NCBI GenBank assembly: GCA_963971285.1
Contig: OZ020252.1
Location: 15,661,662 to 15,725,661, forward strand
DNA: 64,000 nt
From: Astropecten irregularis
Taxonomy: Eukaryota > Echinodermata > Asteroidea > Paxillosida > Astropectinidae
Reading direction: 5' to 3'
The notes under the pieces were generated by a model. The model did not search any database. It had not been told where the DNA came from and was given only the letters and a program-made list of their open reading frames with translations. The position numbers were made by a program, and so were the translations under genes. Of this stretch, positions 59,293 to 64,000 are shown piece after piece (the stretch's first letter is position 1; each line of letters begins with the position of its first letter).

Positions 59293-61063
59293 ATATACAG
59301 TACGTATACATGTATGTTGGTTGGTCATGTTCAGTATTTAGTAAACCAGTCTGGCTGCCTCTTGTACATATCCCAGGTTAGCCTTGCTGAGAAACTGCAC
59401 TTTCAGATGCACTGCCTGGTCCCCAGTCGTATTAATTGAGCCTTTGCATGGATTAACTGGAAGTAGACCAGCTGGAATTGATGCAATCAAATAAACATGC
59501 ACTTCGTTTTATAGACACAGTGGTGGCATATAAATGTCTGCAAATATCTGTAGCAAATGACGTCTCCCTAAATTTAAAAGTGTCTACATTATTGCACATG
59601 TATCTCTTTCCATGGTTTGCAAGTTGGCCACTAAGGTAATTTAACAGTTAGAGAGCCTGTAACATATTTTGGTTGTATTTCACACTTTATTTCTGAGATT
59701 TGTCTTCATTGTAGGAAATTATTTCTATGAAAATTTGTCATGTATCTAAATTACTTACATTACTCATGCATTGTACATAGAAAAGGGGTATTTTGTTTCA
59801 GTTGGTTTTATTTTGTGTTTCTGAATTCAAATGAACTAAACAAAGCTTTAATAATTCAAAATGCTAATTTGTTCAAGTTTGAAAGAATGGATCTTCTTCA
59901 TCTTTTGTTACGGTTAGATCAGCAACAGAATTAAAAACATTATTGCCATTTTTGAACAAGCTGAAGTTTGCCACTGCATGCACTAAAAGGGGAAACATCA
60001 ATTACAAGTTTCCATTTTTCCAAAATTCATTTGGTGCCCGTGAAAATCATGTAAAAATCTCCGAGCTTGGCTATATTTTTGTGTCCAAGTGCATTTTGTA
60101 AAGTAATTATTTCGGTGTAAAAGTGAAATATTCAGTTGATGCTTAACCTAGTTGCCAAGAGAAATCTATGTTCTGTCTTGAAGTCACTGAGTGTATGGTA
60201 CTCTCTGTCAGCCCCGTGGGAAGCAACTGCTCCGCTTGGGGAGAACGTTTGGCTTCTTAGAAAATGGCATTTAACGCTGCGTGAGCGAAAAATCAATTGA
60301 ACAAAGGTGTACACAAGCGTTTCAATTAATTTGATATGGCCACACTGCCTTCTATAACAGTTGCAATGTTCACATACACCCACATGCATGCGCTTGGCCA
60401 TATCACGCTGCGAGGGATAGCAGATTTAAAGTTCAATTGTGTTGTTGTTGTTGTCGTCGTTGAAATTACTCTCTTCGTTTTAATACCATCAGGGGCTGCC
60501 GGGCATCTTGTTTCTGGTCTGACGGTCTTATCCTCCCAGCTTTTTTTTTTTTTTTTTTTTTGATAATGCCCGGTGTTTCCACTAGTTCATCACTTATCGC
60601 ATCAGAATCACCTCAGGGGCCTGCCTGGGCTGGCTTTGTCGGGTCGGTTGGTTTGGTTTGTCGTTGGGAGTTGCCAGCGTTTGTTCCTCAGGTCGGGGCA
60701 TTGCATGATGGGCTCCTCAACCACTCCTGGCGGGATTTCCCTGCTGTCCTCAGAAGTTGGAGTCATCCTTGCATGTAGTGCAGGTATTCATTCCCAAGAG
60801 GGCCGGACTGGAGAAGAATGATAGAGGGGGAAAGGGTAACTAAATTACAGGGCGGTGAGGGATGGGATGGATTGAGTAGCACTGGCCGGGGAATTGGCAG
60901 GACCAGGCAGCTGTCTAGTACTAGCATTCTGGAATGCAGTGTGTTCATCTCAGTATGCAATCATAGTGGGAGTCTTGAATCCATCTTTTTTATAAAAGTG
61001 ACACAGTATATTAAACTGTGTTATACGTTTTCCTCCATAGTGTCCATTCATTGCAGCAGTCAT
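59293..61063. other. Intronic stretch with simple repeats
   Basis: (GTT)n at about 60439-60463 and a run of about 21 T bases at 60541-60561. Overlapping frames at 60560-60960 have no recognised domain. Confidence 0.45.
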
Positions 61064-61402
<339 letters not shown>

Positions 61403-62228
61403 ACAGTTTCAGTCTGTGTATATTAATTGGTGATTCTTTGGTTTGACTTTGAGAAAGGTTTCTCTTTATAGCCTTTTGATCCCAGGTCCTGGATCATTTT
61501 GGACCCTTGAAACTTTCCTCAGGGGAAGGCGGCCTCTGGAGATGAATTTGGACAGAATGTTAAAAATAAGGTTTTTCCTGGTCCTCTTTACTTGTTGCAC
61601 CAGTGTAGGCCAAAGCATCCGAGGTAGCTACTAACTAGCCTGGTGTTCAGTTTTTACCCCTCATCACCAAATGAAAATTACAACAGCTGTTCCAATTGAC
61701 ACCTTCTAGTGATTTAGTCTTTATTCAGGCAGCTCCTTGGAGACCAACCCTCCCAGTTAATAACAAGACAAGAATTGATCTGCCTGTTGAGCGATTTACA
61801 ACCCAATCCCTGCCCAGCCCACCCACAGTGTATCATCATCCACCTTTTGATACAACGCAAGAGCCTGGCAAGAGCTATTAGTATTAAAACACCAGTGTGG
61901 ACAGATTTCAAGCTCAATATTATTCTTGTAGGTTACACCTTTAGCCCAGGTTATGTTGTATTTGGGAACTAGAGCCCTTTAAAACAAACAGGTAAACTCT
62001 TATTGTAAATCTGTCACCAGGCCATTCTGTACATGTGTTAATATGGGGGTCTTGTGTTCATTCATGTAGGCCTACAAGGCAAGGGCCTCGTGGTCACTGG
62101 AGTTGTCCTGGTGGTACAGGTCACTTTAATAGGTCATTTTAAGGTCAGGGAAGGCCACAGCTTTGTTATTGTTTTTATCCAGACTCTCTACCAACCTTGA
62201 GTGGCAGATTGTAACTGCTATAATTATA
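61403..62228. other. Intronic stretch, nothing recognised
   Basis: No exon or repeat recognised. Confidence 0.45.
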
Positions 62229-62523
62229 AAGGCCTTTTCACTCTCTCTGTTTTGAAACTGGATTGAACCCTGAGATTTGTTTAAACCCATTTTCAACCCC
62301 GAGCCAACCCGGGTGGGACAGCTTAACTGGATCGAATTCAATTCAGGTTTGAAAATTTCAACCTGGTTCCAAACTGCATTTTACGGCGTGATCTGTGTGA
62401 ACCGGTTCACCATAAATTCAGTGAAAATGTTGCATCTCTTCGATCTAGTTCAAAAACTGGACTGAACCGGGGCGGATCGGGGTTGGTTTCAACACGGATC
62501 GAAAAGGAGATGTGAAAAGGCCT
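62229..62523 (-). mobile_element. AGGCCTTTTCACA MITE family, longer copy
   Basis: Ends AAGGCCTTTTCACTCTCTC and GAGATGTGAAAAGGCCTAAA. The right half is the complement of 2193-2377 (GAACCGGGGCGGATCGGGG; GATCGAAAAGGAGA). About 110 bases longer than copy 1. Confidence 0.8.
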
Positions 62524-63958
62524 AAAGAGAAATGAATGACAGGGAGTGCAGATGCAAGGAGCAAGGCCTTGCTGGAAGCAGGGAGTATTATTTATAGCGG
62601 CCTGGCAGTTGCAGGAAGGCAAGGCAATGTTCATCCAGGTGCACAATGTTTCTGGCAACCTGCAGGACATCCCAGCTCCCATAGTTAGCTTGCCAGCAAG
62701 TATAGAACCTTTTGCCTCATTGCCAATAGCAAAGCTCTCCTGTTTTAACAAGCATGTAGAACTAGAAGTGCAACGTAATAATCATCACAAGAAAACAAAA
62801 AGATAGGGCTGACGATTTGCAGAGAGGGAACACAAAAAAAAGGCTCCAATTTTAGTTTCAGGTCTTCGGGCAAAAGAAATTGTGTCTTTTTACCATGGCA
62901 GTTTGTTAAAAAAAAACATTTCAGACAAACACTGACCACAGGCTGCTCTTATGTTCAGAATTCTAAGGAAAATATACTACGATATGAAATTCAAAGCGGG
63001 TGCCTTGCTTGTGAGGCAACAAAGAACCAGAAAGAAGCATATAAGAGCATAAATTCTATGTGTAACTCTAAAAAGTGCAGCCCACAAAGGTTTTTAACAA
63101 TCCTATTCAATTTCCATGTTGTATCATTTCGGGACATGGGATCAATTTGAGCCCCTAATGTGATATCTCAGTAATTGAATGAATTACCCATATATTGCAC
63201 TGAAAGAGAGTATTAAGCAGAAAGGCCATATAACAGACATACATCGTATACATTGTACATCTCCCATCTGTTGGGATATAGAGACACTTAATGTTTATTG
63301 CTGAGATACCGCCCTGACATTTCAGAAGGGCTTGTGTCTGTCTGCCTGTGTGTGTCTTCCATGGAGTTGGCTAGTTCATTCGGTTCAATTTATACCACTC
63401 GTTAAAGTTTATGACAGGTTTGCTGGGCGATGGAACCAGGGTTGGATTTCTTCCAGCTTAATGAGAAATGCAGAGTTCCTCCATGTTCTTTCCCCTTCAT
63501 CCCAAACCATTTCAGACTGACATTTTAGACTATAGAGACACAATTGTGTGGACTTGGATGACTGATGGTGTTGTGTAGTACTCGATAAGTGTCAATTATG
63601 TTACATGAAGATGTATGGACCTCTTTTCTTTTCTTTTGAGTTCTCAGCGTGGAATGTAGGCCTATAGATTTCAATCGATTCAGAATAATAGATTTCTCGA
63701 ACTTGCAAGCTGACAAGAGTGTAAGGAGTATATTTCAGACCAATCCATTATTTTTGGTCATGGTTGTTCACTAATGCTAGCACTGCCATTAATAATATCC
63801 ATCATTATCTATAGTATAGAGTTGTTGACAGTACAGCCAAGTCAAAAATCATCCCATGGGGATACTGCTCACACGTTAAATTTGTGAAGATCCCAGAAAG
63901 TTGTTTGACAAAATACAAAAGTTGTAGTCATTTCTGGGAAAACAATTCTTATGTCACA
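62524..63958. other. Intronic stretch, nothing recognised
   Basis: No exon or repeat recognised. Confidence 0.45.
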
Positions 63959-64000
63959 TCAAGGGCCAATATCATAGTGCTGCTTAGCACAAAAAATTGC
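63959..64000 (+). mobile_element. AGCTGCTTAGCAC MITE family, copy cut by the window end
   Basis: AAGGGCCAATATCATAGTGC followed by TGCTTAGCACAAAAAATTGC matches the left terminal repeat of the family. Confidence 0.85.

Overview
This window looks like nuclear genomic DNA from a marine invertebrate deuterostome, most likely an echinoderm and possibly a sea star. The reasons are an AT-rich background with very frequent palindromic words such as TACATGTA and AGGCCTA, no operon-like or compact coding, good eukaryotic splice, TATA, CCAAT and poly(A) signals, and many short non-autonomous inverted-repeat transposons. The taxonomic call is an inference from texture, not from a diagnostic gene. Almost all short open frames are chance frames or read through repeats. 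|| Layout. Bases 1-31000 are noncoding DNA with many MITE-like elements, a tRNA-derived SINE foldback, simple repeats and one weak promoter candidate (about 22600). At 31430-31909 on the minus strand is a GC-rich open frame without an internal start, ending in a stop and followed by an AT-rich tract with AATAAA signals. I read it as a possible terminal exon of an unrecognised gene, or an old gene or transposon fragment. Bases 32000-38700 are repeats plus two GC- or CpG-enriched blocks (34100-34350 and 36240-36720). At 38761-38845 a GA/GC-rich tract, an inverted CCAAT box and TATAAAA form a promoter for the plus strand. It leads into a CpG-richer leader and a first coding exon at 40883-40988. 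That exon encodes a signal peptide and ends at a strong GTGAGT splice donor. || From 40989 to the end I see no second exon, so this is probably a first intron of at least 23 kb. It holds further transposon copies, a near-identical 1,614-bp tandem duplication (50901-54128), a foldback poly(A/T) structure (49089-49196), a CAGCTG E-box directly beside a perfect SRF CArG box (49607-49623), possible conserved regulatory blocks, and a hexanucleotide array of about 19 units grown inside a MITE terminus (61088-61200). || What the genes do together: only one gene start is well supported (a secreted or membrane protein of unknown family), so no pathway can be stated. The most unusual content is the repeat biology: MITE families whose ends are themselves hexamer repeats, and a MITE family whose three visible copies all carry a perfect CRE (TGACGTCA) at the same place.
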